Below, piece after piece: positions 26,448 to 33,816 of a DNA stretch of 64,000 nucleotides. Below the pieces are notes generated by a model. It searched no databases, was not told the DNA's origin, and saw only the letters and a list, made by a program, of their open reading frames with translations. A program made the translations under genes and the position numbers. The stretch is taken from assembly GCA_964598485.1 (NCBI GenBank), contig CAZRCD010000004.1, positions 1 to 64,000 of the forward strand. Reading direction: 5' to 3'. The number at the start of each line of letters is the position of its first letter. Positions within the stretch are counted from its first letter, which is position 1. This DNA comes from SOJA01 sp964598485 (GTDB lineage Archaea > Thermoproteota > Bathyarchaeia > Bathyarchaeales > Bathycorpusculaceae).

Positions 26448-28294
26448 TGCTTAGTTTCCTCCTGTTCTGAGGATGCACGCTCAGGCTCAGCTTCAACGAT
26501 TGGCTTCTGTGTTTCATACAGCGTCTGATAAATCTGATAATACGCGCCTTTCTTCGCCATGAGAGTCTCATGAGTGCCCTCTTCCACAATCTCTCCTTCT
26601 TCGAGAACAATGATTTTGTCCGCGTTTCTGATGGTTGAAACTCGCTGAGTGATCATAAAGGCGGTTCTGTTCTTGAGCAACGCCTGTAAAGCTTGCTGAA
26701 TTTCATACTCAGTTTCTACATCAACGCTTGAAGTTGAATCGTCTAGAACCAGTATCCTTGGATTCACCAACAGAGCTCTCGCTATGGCTATTCTTTGTCG
26801 TTGACCACCTGAAAGGGTTACTCCTCTCTCCCCAACTCTTGAGTCGTAGCCGCGGGGCAAGGATGAAATGAACTCGTGAACTCTTGCAGCTTTTGCCGCT
26901 GCAACTATTTCGTCCATTTTGGCTTCTGGTTTGCCATAGGCTATGTTCTGCTTTATCGTCATAGAGAAGAGAAATGTTTCCTGCGCAACGATACCTATTT
27001 GTTTTCGAAGAGACTTAAGCTTGACATCTCTAACATCGTAGCCGTCAATTGTGATTTTTCCTGAAGATACATCGTAAAAACGGGGGATGAGACGGATAAT
27101 GGTGCTTTTTCCGGAACCAGTTGCTCCGAGAAGGGCTACGGTTTCTCCAGGCTTGGCATCAAAGGTTATGTTGTCTAAAATATGTCTACCTTTTTGGTAG
27201 CTGAAAGAGACTTTTTCAAATTTCACGTGCCCCTTTAATTTGGGTAGCGTCAATGCCTCTGGTTTCTCCGTTATTTCTGCCTCGGCGTCCATGGCTTCAA
27301 AGATTCTGTCGCCAGCAGCCATTGTCAGGTGATAGCCAGATATGAACATGCCAAAGAACCGCATTGGCATGACCAACATCGCCAAGAAAGCGTTGAACGC
27401 AACTAAATTTCCAATGGTCAACGTTCCAGTAATTACTTCGTATCCTCCGTACCAGAAGATTATGATTGTGCCTAATCCTATGAGGAAACCTACGAGAGGT
27501 ATGTGAAACGCCCTAATTTTAGTTGAGGCTAATGTTGTTTGAAAGTACTTGTCATTTTTAGACGCGAACTTTTTTCTTTCAAAGTCTTCTTGCGCAAATG
27601 CTCTTACAACTCTGATTCCTGCAATGGCTTCGTGTAATACAGAGGTTAAGCTGCCATATTGTTCTCGTATTTGAGTAAAGAGTGGCCTTATTTTTTTTCC
27701 GAATGAATAGAAAGTGGCAAATATGCAAGGCATTATTGGTAGGAGGAAGAGAGTAAGCATAGTGTTGATGGAAAACATTGTGTACAGGGCTACGATGAGG
27801 AGGATAATGGAGCTCATGAGAAAGGTTAGTTGGAAATCTAGAAACCTGCGTATTCTATCCATGTCAGTTGTTACTTTCGACAAAAGCTGACCTGTGTGAG
27901 TTTTGTCGTAAAACGCAAAGCTTTGGTTTTGCAGAGAAGCAAACACATCGTTTCTGATGTCATAGACCACTTTCTGAGAGAAGTAAGTGTTTGCGTACCG
28001 CTGGATGAAAGAAAACAAGCCGATTACTACTGTGAGACCTATGATTTCCAACATTAAAACCAAAAGCGTACCCTTACCTAATTCAATGTCTAAGGTGCCT
28101 TCAGCAAGCGGAGCAATAACGTTGTCAATGGCTGCTCTGGTTAGGAGAGGAATCTGCACACTTACGATTATACTGATAAGCATGCAAACTGCACTGACTA
28201 GAAAAAGAGGCCAATTCTTTGATATGTATCGGCAGATTCGTGCTAGAGTTCCCATCTGTGTAGACACCTTTTTAGATGCTAGAGTTCTTACCAT
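26444..28294 (-). CDS. ABC exporter half-transporter, subunit with degenerate catalytic site
   Basis: Partner of the downstream subunit, 616 residues. Walker A LGATGSGKSTIIRLIPRF and signature LSGGQRQRIAIARALL are intact, but Walker B reads LVLDDSTSSVD with Asp519 where the catalytic Glu should be, and the H-loop reads MITQRVSTIRNAD with Gln550 in place of His. Combined with LSVGQ in the partner, this makes one consensus and one degenerate ATP site, as in TM287/288- and BmrCD-like exporters. The C-terminal tail is acidic (EAEPERASSEQEETKQ). First gene of the operon. Confidence 0.93.
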   Translation of the reverse strand: MVRTLASKKVSTQMGTLARICRYISKNWPLFLVSAVCMLISIIVSVQIPLLTRAAIDNVIAPLAEGTLDIELGKGTLLVLMLEIIGLTVVIGLFSFIQRYANTYFSQKVVYDIRNDVFASLQNQSFAFYDKTHTGQLLSKVTTDMDRIRRFLDFQLTFLMSSIILLIVALYTMFSINTMLTLFLLPIMPCIFATFYSFGKKIRPLFTQIREQYGSLTSVLHEAIAGIRVVRAFAQEDFERKKFASKNDKYFQTTLASTKIRAFHIPLVGFLIGLGTIIIFWYGGYEVITGTLTIGNLVAFNAFLAMLVMPMRFFGMFISGYHLTMAAGDRIFEAMDAEAEITEKPEALTLPKLKGHVKFEKVSFSYQKGRHILDNITFDAKPGETVALLGATGSGKSTIIRLIPRFYDVSSGKITIDGYDVRDVKLKSLRKQIGIVAQETFLFSMTIKQNIAYGKPEAKMDEIVAAAKAARVHEFISSLPRGYDSRVGERGVTLSGGQRQRIAIARALLVNPRILVLDDSTSSVDVETEYEIQQALQALLKNRTAFMITQRVSTIRNADKIIVLEEGEIVEEGTHETLMAKKGAYYQIYQTLYETQKPIVEAEPERASSEQEETKQ

Positions 28295-28666
28295 CGTGTT
28301 TCTTTAATGTTTCACTTATTACCATCTACGCTTTCTGCGATTTCTGAAAAATAGGCGGAGAAAACGCGTACAAGTCTGGCCTAAAATATGCGTGTATAAC
28401 ACTCGCGGCAGCGATGATTTCTTATGTAGTTGGAGAGTTGCTACGTACTCACTTGCTGTATACAATTTAGAGGACGCTAGATCTTGATTAAGATGTGTGT
28501 ACAAACGAAAGCAGCCATGTTAAAAGTTGGTTGAGAGAAATTTGAACCCGAGACACATGGAGACATTCTGGAAGCGCGCGTGAGTTGAAGCCTTTGTGAT
28601 AGGACCCATGATTTCTTACCTTTTGTTGTATGCGTTGATTCAAGACTAGCGCTTGCATCGTGTACG
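28295..28666. other. gene-free region upstream of the ABC exporter
   Basis: About 370 bases with no supported gene. It contains a GCGCGCG run at 28574-28580 and a weak T-arm-like string (GAGAAATTTGAACCCGAGAC, 28532-28551) that could be a decayed tRNA fragment. Confidence 0.4.
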
Positions 28667-29212
28667 TCACAGTTTTAAAGGGTTTCCGAATTCTTCTAGG
28701 CTTGCAATTTTCTGCAGTTTTTTCTTTTTTCTGAAGAAATGCAAAGCTTTGGCTCCCAAGTCCAATTTCTTACGACGATGTCCGATCGCTATAAGTGCTA
28801 TTACTTTGAATTTGTCTGGAATGCTCAGGAGCTTTTTTACCTGATTCTCGTTAAAGCTTCCGATCCAACATGTGCCCAAGCCTTCGCTGGTAGCAGTCAA
28901 AACCATGTTCTGCATGGCGATAGTCGTATCAACCACGTACCAGTTGGGGGAAGCTTTTCTGTCCCCGCAACCCACAATCACAACAGGTGATTCCACTAAG
29001 AACTTCGCGAATCTTCCTTTGGAAAGTATCTTCCTCTTTTGTTGATCTTTAACAACTACAAAGTGCCATGGCTGTGCGTTTCCAGCAGAGGGCGCCAACC
29101 GTGCAGCTTCCAAGATTTTCTCAATTTTCTCATTAGGCACTTCATTAGGCAAATAAGCTCTAACTGAATGCCTTTTTCGGATTGCATCAAACACTTCCGT
29201 TTCAAAGACCAC
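28667..29212 (-). CDS. nitroreductase-family flavoprotein
   Basis: FMN-dependent NAD(P)H oxidoreductase of the NfsB/FRP fold. Family motifs are AIRKRHSVRAYLPNEVPNEK, ARLAPSAGNAQPWHFVVV and GLGTCWIGSFNENQVKKLL. The frame is open upstream to 29359, but homology-like sequence begins at VFETEVFDAIRKRHS, and GTG 29212 gives 181 residues, the normal size. It ends with a Lys-rich tail FFRKKKKLQKIAS. Substrate is unknown; it stands alone. Confidence 0.88.
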   Translation of the reverse strand: MVFETEVFDAIRKRHSVRAYLPNEVPNEKIEKILEAARLAPSAGNAQPWHFVVVKDQQKRKILSKGRFAKFLVESPVVIVGCGDRKASPNWYVVDTTIAMQNMVLTATSEGLGTCWIGSFNENQVKKLLSIPDKFKVIALIAIGHRRKKLDLGAKALHFFRKKKKLQKIASLEEFGNPLKL

Positions 29213-29896
29213 CTGAACAAGCGTGATTTTAGTTTGAACTAACAGATATACTATGCTGCAATAAGATGTTGTTAAGTCTGATGTGACGGCTTTTTTCGGC
29301 GAAGTTCTGTTTGAGGTAGGAGCTAAGTGATACTTGACGTTGGAACTAGGAAGTAACATCTATTGGTGAACAGAGACGTTCATATTCCCAGCGGGATCAT
29401 AGTTCCGAGGTTTGTCTTAATTGGCTACTTCATTTTCCAAAATTCTACTCCTTCGTCGTTCTCCCGTTACCTTGGTTTATTGTTGCCTTTTTTTACGAGC
29501 TTCGTTAGTTTGTTGTTGTTGATAGGGGGAGGGGGTCTACAACAACAAATGATCTTCGCGAACGCGATAGTTTTGAAACGTGAGAGGGGTTAGCTGAACC
29601 AAAGAAACTAATTGAATCAACGCTCTTCCAAAAACTCACGAAGCACGCGCTCTTTTCTGAGGTGCATGAACCAAACAAACCAAAATTCAATGCATAAACC
29701 CCTGAAAAGAAGGCTAAAACGGGTGTGGAACAATTTCGTTATGCGCAGAAATGATAAAAAAGTTGGGTTTGAACCGTGCCACATTGGAAATGGGTCTCCT
29801 TAAAGCACAACCTTGTGATGTGTGGTGTTTCTGATATACCATGCGCTACACTCGGTTTGAGAAAGATTAAATAAGAACGGCAAGGAAGACCCGCAT
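29213..29896. other. long gene-poor region with a G-rich hairpin
   Basis: Nearly 700 bases with only short, mutually overlapping frames that I do not trust. It holds the promoter of the nitroreductase, the 10-base inverted repeat at 29509-29549 with a G-rich loop, and the TATA-like AGATTAAATAAG at 29863-29874 that serves the flavin reductase gene. Confidence 0.45.
29509..29549. repeat. inverted repeat with G-rich loop
   Basis: TTTGTTGTTG (29509-29518) and CAACAACAAA (29540-29549) are perfect inverted 10-mers around a 21-base loop containing GGGGGAGGGGG. A hairpin would expose two G5 tracts. No gene lies across it with confidence. Confidence 0.5.
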
Positions 29897-30466
29897 ATGA
29901 AAGTGAAAAAGAGTCCTTGGACTGCCTTGTTTCCTTGCCCGGTTGCTCTCGTTACCTGTGTGGACTCTGAAGGAAACCCTAACATTATCACCTTGGCGTG
30001 GGTGGGAACGGTTTGTTCTGATCCGCCTATGTTGGGTTTGGGTATCCGTCCTCAGAGATACTCCTATGAACTAATTGAAAGTTCTGGCGAGTTCGCTGTG
30101 AACATTCCGACCAAGAACATTCTGAAGGAGACGGACTTGTGCGGGTTGGTGTCGGGCAGAGATGTGGACAAGTTCTCTGAAACAGGGCTCACGCCTGAAC
30201 CTGCGGACATTATCAAGCCTCCACTGGTTCGTGAATGCCCTGTCAACATCGAATGTGTTGTTAAGAAAAAGGTTCCATTAGGTGTTCACCATCTGTTTCT
30301 TGGAGAGATTGTCTGCGTCCATGTTGATGAAGACGTTCTGAACGAGAACGGAAAAATCGACTTTAACAAGGCAGCTCCCTTCGTCTATAACCAAGGCGAA
30401 TACTGGAGCCTAAACCAAAAAATTGGCATACACGGGTTCTCCGATACGTCAAAAGAGATTTCATAG
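29897..30466 (+). CDS. flavin reductase-like FMN-binding protein
   Basis: A 189-residue protein of the DIM6/NTAB (flavoredoxin-like) family that binds FMN on a split barrel. Motifs are PCPVALVTCVDSEGNPNII, LAWVGTVCSDPPMLGLGIRP, SGEFAVNIPTKNILKETDLC and LFLGEIVCVHVDEDVL. Members reduce flavins or serve as electron-transfer flavoproteins in anaerobes. ATG 29897 is preceded by a TATA-like element about 25-30 bases upstream, suggesting a near-leaderless transcript. Confidence 0.92.
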   Translation: MKVKKSPWTALFPCPVALVTCVDSEGNPNIITLAWVGTVCSDPPMLGLGIRPQRYSYELIESSGEFAVNIPTKNILKETDLCGLVSGRDVDKFSETGLTPEPADIIKPPLVRECPVNIECVVKKKVPLGVHHLFLGEIVCVHVDEDVLNENGKIDFNKAAPFVYNQGEYWSLNQKIGIHGFSDTSKEIS

Positions 30467-30526
30467 AATGTGGGCGTAAAGCGCGCGCAAATATGTATTT
30501 AAATTCGGAACAACACATTAATTTAT

Positions 30527-30898
30527 ATGGTGTGGTATCCCGACGAAGAAATAGTTTTAGAAACCCATAGAATTATGATTGAAAAATATGGGGGTCGTCT
30601 TGGATTTGAACGTGGAATTGAAGCTTTCAAACATATTCTTGCAGATGTCAAAGTCGCTAAAGGAATTTACCGGAAAGCGGCTATTCTTCTGAGAAGATTG
30701 GTAACAGGTAGAATTTTTAAAGATGGTAATCATAGGACAGCACAAGCGGTTACAATGCTCTTTCTGGAAATGAACGATGTAAGCATGAAGGTTCAAGATT
30801 CAGAAAAAATAATTAGGTTTATTAAAGGCATCCTGTTTTATAGTATTGACGAAATAGAAGCGTGGCTGAAAGATGGCAAACTCCCCCAAGAACCCTAA
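30527..30898 (+). CDS. Fic/Doc-family protein lacking the catalytic His
   Basis: A 123-residue protein with the Fic core motif region GRIFKDGNHRTAQ. The family motif is HxFx(D/E)GNxxR; here the first position is Arg62 instead of His, while Phe64, Asp66, Gly67, Asn68 and Arg70 are kept. The upstream helix and the end (IKGILFYSIDEIEAWLKDGK) match death-on-curing (Doc) proteins. Without the His, AMPylation or kinase activity would probably be lost or altered. A 35-residue frame overlaps its 3' end. It could be a detoxified toxin or a protein with a new function. Confidence 0.75.
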   Translation: MVWYPDEEIVLETHRIMIEKYGGRLGFERGIEAFKHILADVKVAKGIYRKAAILLRRLVTGRIFKDGNHRTAQAVTMLFLEMNDVSMKVQDSEKIIRFIKGILFYSIDEIEAWLKDGKLPQEP

Positions 30899-30980
30899 GG
30901 TTATTCTACATAAAATTATCAAAGAGCATGACGAGGTTTTTCGCCGACTCAACAATGGTTCAAAGAAAATTAGGAAATAA
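30873..30980 (+). CDS. 35-residue basic ORF overlapping the Doc-like gene
   Basis: ATG 30873 lies inside the last codons of the Doc-like gene, 26 bases before its stop, and the frame runs to TAA 30978-30980. The product begins MANSPKNPKVILHKIIKEHD and is Lys/Arg-rich. Size and coupling suggest a partner such as an antitoxin, but Phd-type antitoxins usually lie upstream, so this is only a possibility. It could also be a chance frame. Confidence 0.35.
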   Translation: MANSPKNPKVILHKIIKEHDEVFRRLNNGSKKIRK

Positions 30981-30994
30981 GCGCGCTCTCCATC

Positions 30995-31348
30995 CTACAT
31001 GTTTAGGTTCTTGTATGCATACCCTAAGGGTTCTCGCCATTTCTTTTTGAACTTTTTGAAGGCTTTTGTGCCTTTTTCAGTCATTTCATACGCTGTTGCG
31101 CCTCTGCGTGCATACTTTGACCTTGTTTCCTGTTCTTCACCTCTAATAATGCCTAATTCGGATAACATGCCGAGTTGATGGTAGACGGTTCCTGCGTGTG
31201 CCTCAAAACCGAAACTGCTGAAGGATATCCCAGTAAGACCTGCCGTAAGGCTCTCGGCGTTTTTTACGCCTGCCAGAAGAAGGGTTTGGATTACACGAAA
31301 CCTATGCCTAAGGAAAAAATGAGAGCATGTTTCGGCTATCTTTCCTTT
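30995..31348 (-). pseudogene. PadR-like winged-helix regulator without a usable start
   Basis: A continuous minus-strand frame reads like an intact wHTH regulator: LRHRFRVIQTLLLAGVKNAE, then AGTVYHQLGMLSELGIIRGE, TRSKYARRGATAYEMTEKGT and KKFKKKWREPLGYAYKNLNM. Between the upstream in-frame stop (31349-31351) and this domain there is no ATG, GTG or TTG; the first Met is at 31168, inside the domain. It is therefore N-terminally damaged or uses a non-standard start. PadR-like assignment is from the wing pattern (YxxTxKG). Confidence 0.65.
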
Positions 31349-31427
31349 TCAGATTTTGGAGAAAATTGTCGACAAACCCTTGAGGATTCGAGGTTTGGCT
31401 ATCACTGCTGGTCGCGCGCGCATAACC

Positions 31428-31718
31428 CTAAGAATTTCTTTCAAAATATCTATTTAGTGCTTTGTATTTTTCTGCATAAAACCGTGAATTCCTCCATTTA
31501 ATACATTGAAGAAGTTCATAAATTCCCCCTTCCAATTCGTCTTCAGGAGGCTTTCTGTCGTAGGTTTCTGGACGAATTGATTCCCAACCAGATTTCCAAT
31601 TCGGTTTTTTGTTGTAACTGTCAAATAACCAGATCGGAAAAATAACAAGGCCATATATGCTTAAACCCTGAGCGCGCGCGAACTGTAAACATTTCTTAAG
31701 CTGTGAGAAAATCGGCAA
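31428..31718 (-). CDS. hypothetical protein (weakly supported)
   Basis: A 96-residue frame with plausible soluble-protein composition in its second half (YDRKPPEDELEGGIYELLQC, FYAEKYKALNRYFERNS). Its N-terminal third runs across a GCGCGCGCG run at 31672-31680, which encodes ARAQG. No family is recognised and another frame overlaps on the same strand, so it may not be a gene. Confidence 0.3.
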   Translation of the reverse strand: MPIFSQLKKCLQFARAQGLSIYGLVIFPIWLFDSYNKKPNWKSGWESIRPETYDRKPPEDELEGGIYELLQCIKWRNSRFYAEKYKALNRYFERNS

Positions 31719-31844
31719 GTTTTGTCACTGTGAAGACTCCGTTGAGGTTGAAGCTGAAGCTTGGGTGATAGAAAAAGTCTAATGGAAAACGTTTAATGAG
31801 CAGACACAGCAGAATTATATATAAGGATTATGATACTCCAGAAC

Positions 31845-31922
31845 TGGTGGGCCGGGAGAGATTTGAACTCTCGACCTTTCGGTTATCAGCCGAACGCTCC
31901 AGCCATACTGAGCTACCGGCCC
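31845..31922 (-). tRNA. tRNA-Ile (GAT), CCA encoded
   Basis: On the minus strand it folds as acceptor GGGCCGG/CCGGCCC, D stem GCTC/GAGC, anticodon stem TTCGG/CCGAA with loop CTGATAA (anticodon GAT), variable AGGTC, T arm GAGAG-TTCAAAT-CTCTC, discriminator A, and an encoded CCA at 31845-31847. A TATA-like TTTATAGTA lies upstream near 31937-31945. Confidence 0.95.
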
Positions 31923-32005
31923 TCGCACCACTAAATACTATAAATTGTTAACCATTTTTAAGGATTTTCAGAATCCTTTTATTTGCTTTCGCGCTAATCT
32001 TTTTT

Positions 32006-32081
32006 GGGCTCGTAGCCGAGTCTGGATTAAGGCGCTGGCCTTCGGAGCCGGAGAGCGGGGGTTCAAATCCCCTCGAGCCCG
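32006..32081 (+). tRNA. tRNA-Arg (TCG)
   Basis: Acceptor GGGCTCG/CGAGCCC, D stem GCC/GGC, anticodon stem CTGGC/GCCGG with loop CTTCGGA (anticodon TCG), variable AGAGC, T arm GGGGG-TTCAAAT-CCCCT, discriminator G followed by CC. It is divergent from tRNA-Ile with about 80 bases between them. Confidence 0.93.
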
Positions 32082-32250
32082 CCAAAAGTCACCACTCACT
32101 ACTAGATGTGATAGGTCGCAGAATTTCCGCGCAAAAAATTCGATAGATCTTCCTATAATTTTTAACATCCACAAACTCCATACATAGCTCATACACAAAA
32201 CCACACACAAACAGAAAATCCCAGAATTAAGCCTTTTTCCAAAAATCAAA

Positions 32251-32400
32251 TGGCGCGGGGGGTGGGATTTGAACACATGAAAATCCGCTTACCACGAAAA
32301 CTTTACATAATCAGCTTCTGTATGCTATTGGACTTGAACCCATTTGGGTCTAAATCCCAGCGGGCTAATCCAGAACGGTTCAAGTGCTCTATTGACGCGT
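32251..32400 (-). other. tRNA-Leu-like fragments (decayed)
   Basis: On the minus strand 32251-32274 is the 3' end of a tRNA with encoded CCA (GTTCAAATCCCACCCCCCGC, then GCCA), matching the tRNA-Leu end at 21.1 kb. Further upstream on the same strand, 32329-32375 reads like an anticodon arm (TGGGATTTAGACCCA) joined to a second T arm (GGGTTCAAGTCC). No 5' acceptor half able to pair is visible, so this is not an intact gene. It may be debris of repeated integration at tRNA-Leu. Confidence 0.5.
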
Positions 32401-32573
32401 TATATCATGCTCGCACTACTCTTCCCAAATTTTTTAATAAGGTGATTAACCCTTAGCGAACCCCTAAAAACCGTAGCCATCGCTCTTTCTTTGTCTTGCT
32501 TAGGCATGTTGTTAATTATGTTTCGTTATTTTATTGTGGGGATATGTGAGGTGGGGGTAGTGCGCGCTAACAG

Positions 32574-33548
32574 TTATAGTCTAATTTCTTTTTCTAACCA
32601 TTCGATGCGTTCATGTTTTCTCTTCCAAAAGACGTCTTCCCAGATGTAGTGAAAGGCAAGTTTATTCCATCCTGAATACTTTTTCTTAAAAAATTCTAAT
32701 ATTTTCTCTACAGGAACCAGCTTTTTCTTGAATATCAATCTTGACATTATTTTTTGTTCCCATGGTGGAACCTTTTCCAGCTTATCGCAAAAATAGAAAT
32801 CCTCAAAAAGCAAGTATTCCACTGAGGCAGGTCCAATTCCATATAGTTTTAGCATTTCTTTCTTTATCTCATCCTTAGTCATTTTTCTTAGGACAAACTC
32901 ATCAATCTCTTCATTCGCGAATTGTTCCGAAATTTTCATGAGGAATTTTGCCCTATAGCCTACTTTCAGATCTCTCAATACTTTTTCTGTTGATTTTGCC
33001 ATTTTGCTTGGTTCCCAGAATGTTGAAAGAACCTTATTATCAAACCTCACTTTTTTGCCAAATTTCTCAAATAAGTTCTCTAGCATTTGAACAGAACGCC
33101 TAACCGTTGCATTTTGCAGAACAACATAAATAACCAACGTTTCATAGAGAGAATTTGCAGCTATTGGCTTCATTCCTTTCCATTTCTTGATAATTGAACC
33201 AAGAACCTTATCATCCTTGAATTTCTCGAAGAATTCTGATATGTCTGAATCAAAATTGAATCTCCATCGTGTCTCAGGAATCAAGCTGTCAATAAGCTCT
33301 TTTGATAATGTTTTTCGAGAATAAACATTGACTCTAATTCTTGGTATATCTATAGTTCCAATGTCTTCAAACTTCAGTCCTAATTCCTGACTATCCCAGA
33401 CCATAGTTATCCAATACTTACCTTTCTCCCAAATATTGTCTGAAGATGGAAAATGAGATGGCTTATGAAAATTAGCATCAAAATTGTATGGTGGTATTGG
33501 TTTTAATTCTATTGTCGCCTTGTTCTGCAATTCCATAGTTTTAGTCAT
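32574..33548 (-). CDS. HhH-GPD-like DNA glycosylase/AP lyase family protein
   Basis: Helix-hairpin-helix base-excision-repair fold: a helical domain (SLYETLVIYVVLQNATVRRS), the hairpin LYGIGPASVEYLLFED, then KVPPWEQKIMSRLIF where family members have the catalytic Asp. Here the acidic residue near that position is a Glu (PPWEQKI), so activity may be altered. The frame opens at TTG 33599, but a TATA-like AAAATAATTAAA lies at about 33564-33577, so ATG 33548 (MTKTMELQNK) is the likely start, giving 324 residues. Lesion specificity is unknown. Confidence 0.72.
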   Translation of the reverse strand: MTKTMELQNKATIELKPIPPYNFDANFHKPSHFPSSDNIWEKGKYWITMVWDSQELGLKFEDIGTIDIPRIRVNVYSRKTLSKELIDSLIPETRWRFNFDSDISEFFEKFKDDKVLGSIIKKWKGMKPIAANSLYETLVIYVVLQNATVRRSVQMLENLFEKFGKKVRFDNKVLSTFWEPSKMAKSTEKVLRDLKVGYRAKFLMKISEQFANEEIDEFVLRKMTKDEIKKEMLKLYGIGPASVEYLLFEDFYFCDKLEKVPPWEQKIMSRLIFKKKLVPVEKILEFFKKKYSGWNKLAFHYIWEDVFWKRKHERIEWLEKEIRL

Positions 33549-33816
33549 GTGACTTATTAAAAAAAGAGACCATTTAATTATTTTTCCACACAAGTGCAAA
33601 TCAAATGCTGGCTAGAAATCTCGAGCTCTCGTGTGAATAGCGAAAAACAGCCTCAGTGTCAGCGACACCGAGGGCGTGTCACCCCATGCATCCCATAACA
33701 TTTTTCGCAAATCGCCTTCTCTTTTACTGGCATCCATGTTCGTGCATCGAGTAAAATCTTTTATTCTCATAGATACAACCAACAATGACTGTTGAAATAT
33801 ATTTGTGTGATTCCTT

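Noticed and set aside
29363..29593. A 76-residue plus-strand frame and an overlapping minus-strand frame in the 29.4-29.7 kb gap
   Set aside because: Both run through the G-rich hairpin and translate its repeats into low-complexity sequence (LLLLIGGGGLQQQ); no ribosome-binding site or family pattern.
32329..32375. A tRNA with anticodon TTA (UAA suppressor) suggested by the loop ATTTAGA
   Set aside because: No 5' acceptor strand or D arm pairs with it, and sister copies have different loops (TTTTATA, ATTAACA). It is better read as decayed tRNA-Leu-like sequence than as a stop-codon-reading tRNA.
33651..33673. Hairpin CCTCAGTGTC-AGC-GACACCGAGG as a terminator or element end
   Set aside because: One mismatch, no T-run after it and no second copy in the window; it may simply be a chance or minor structure.
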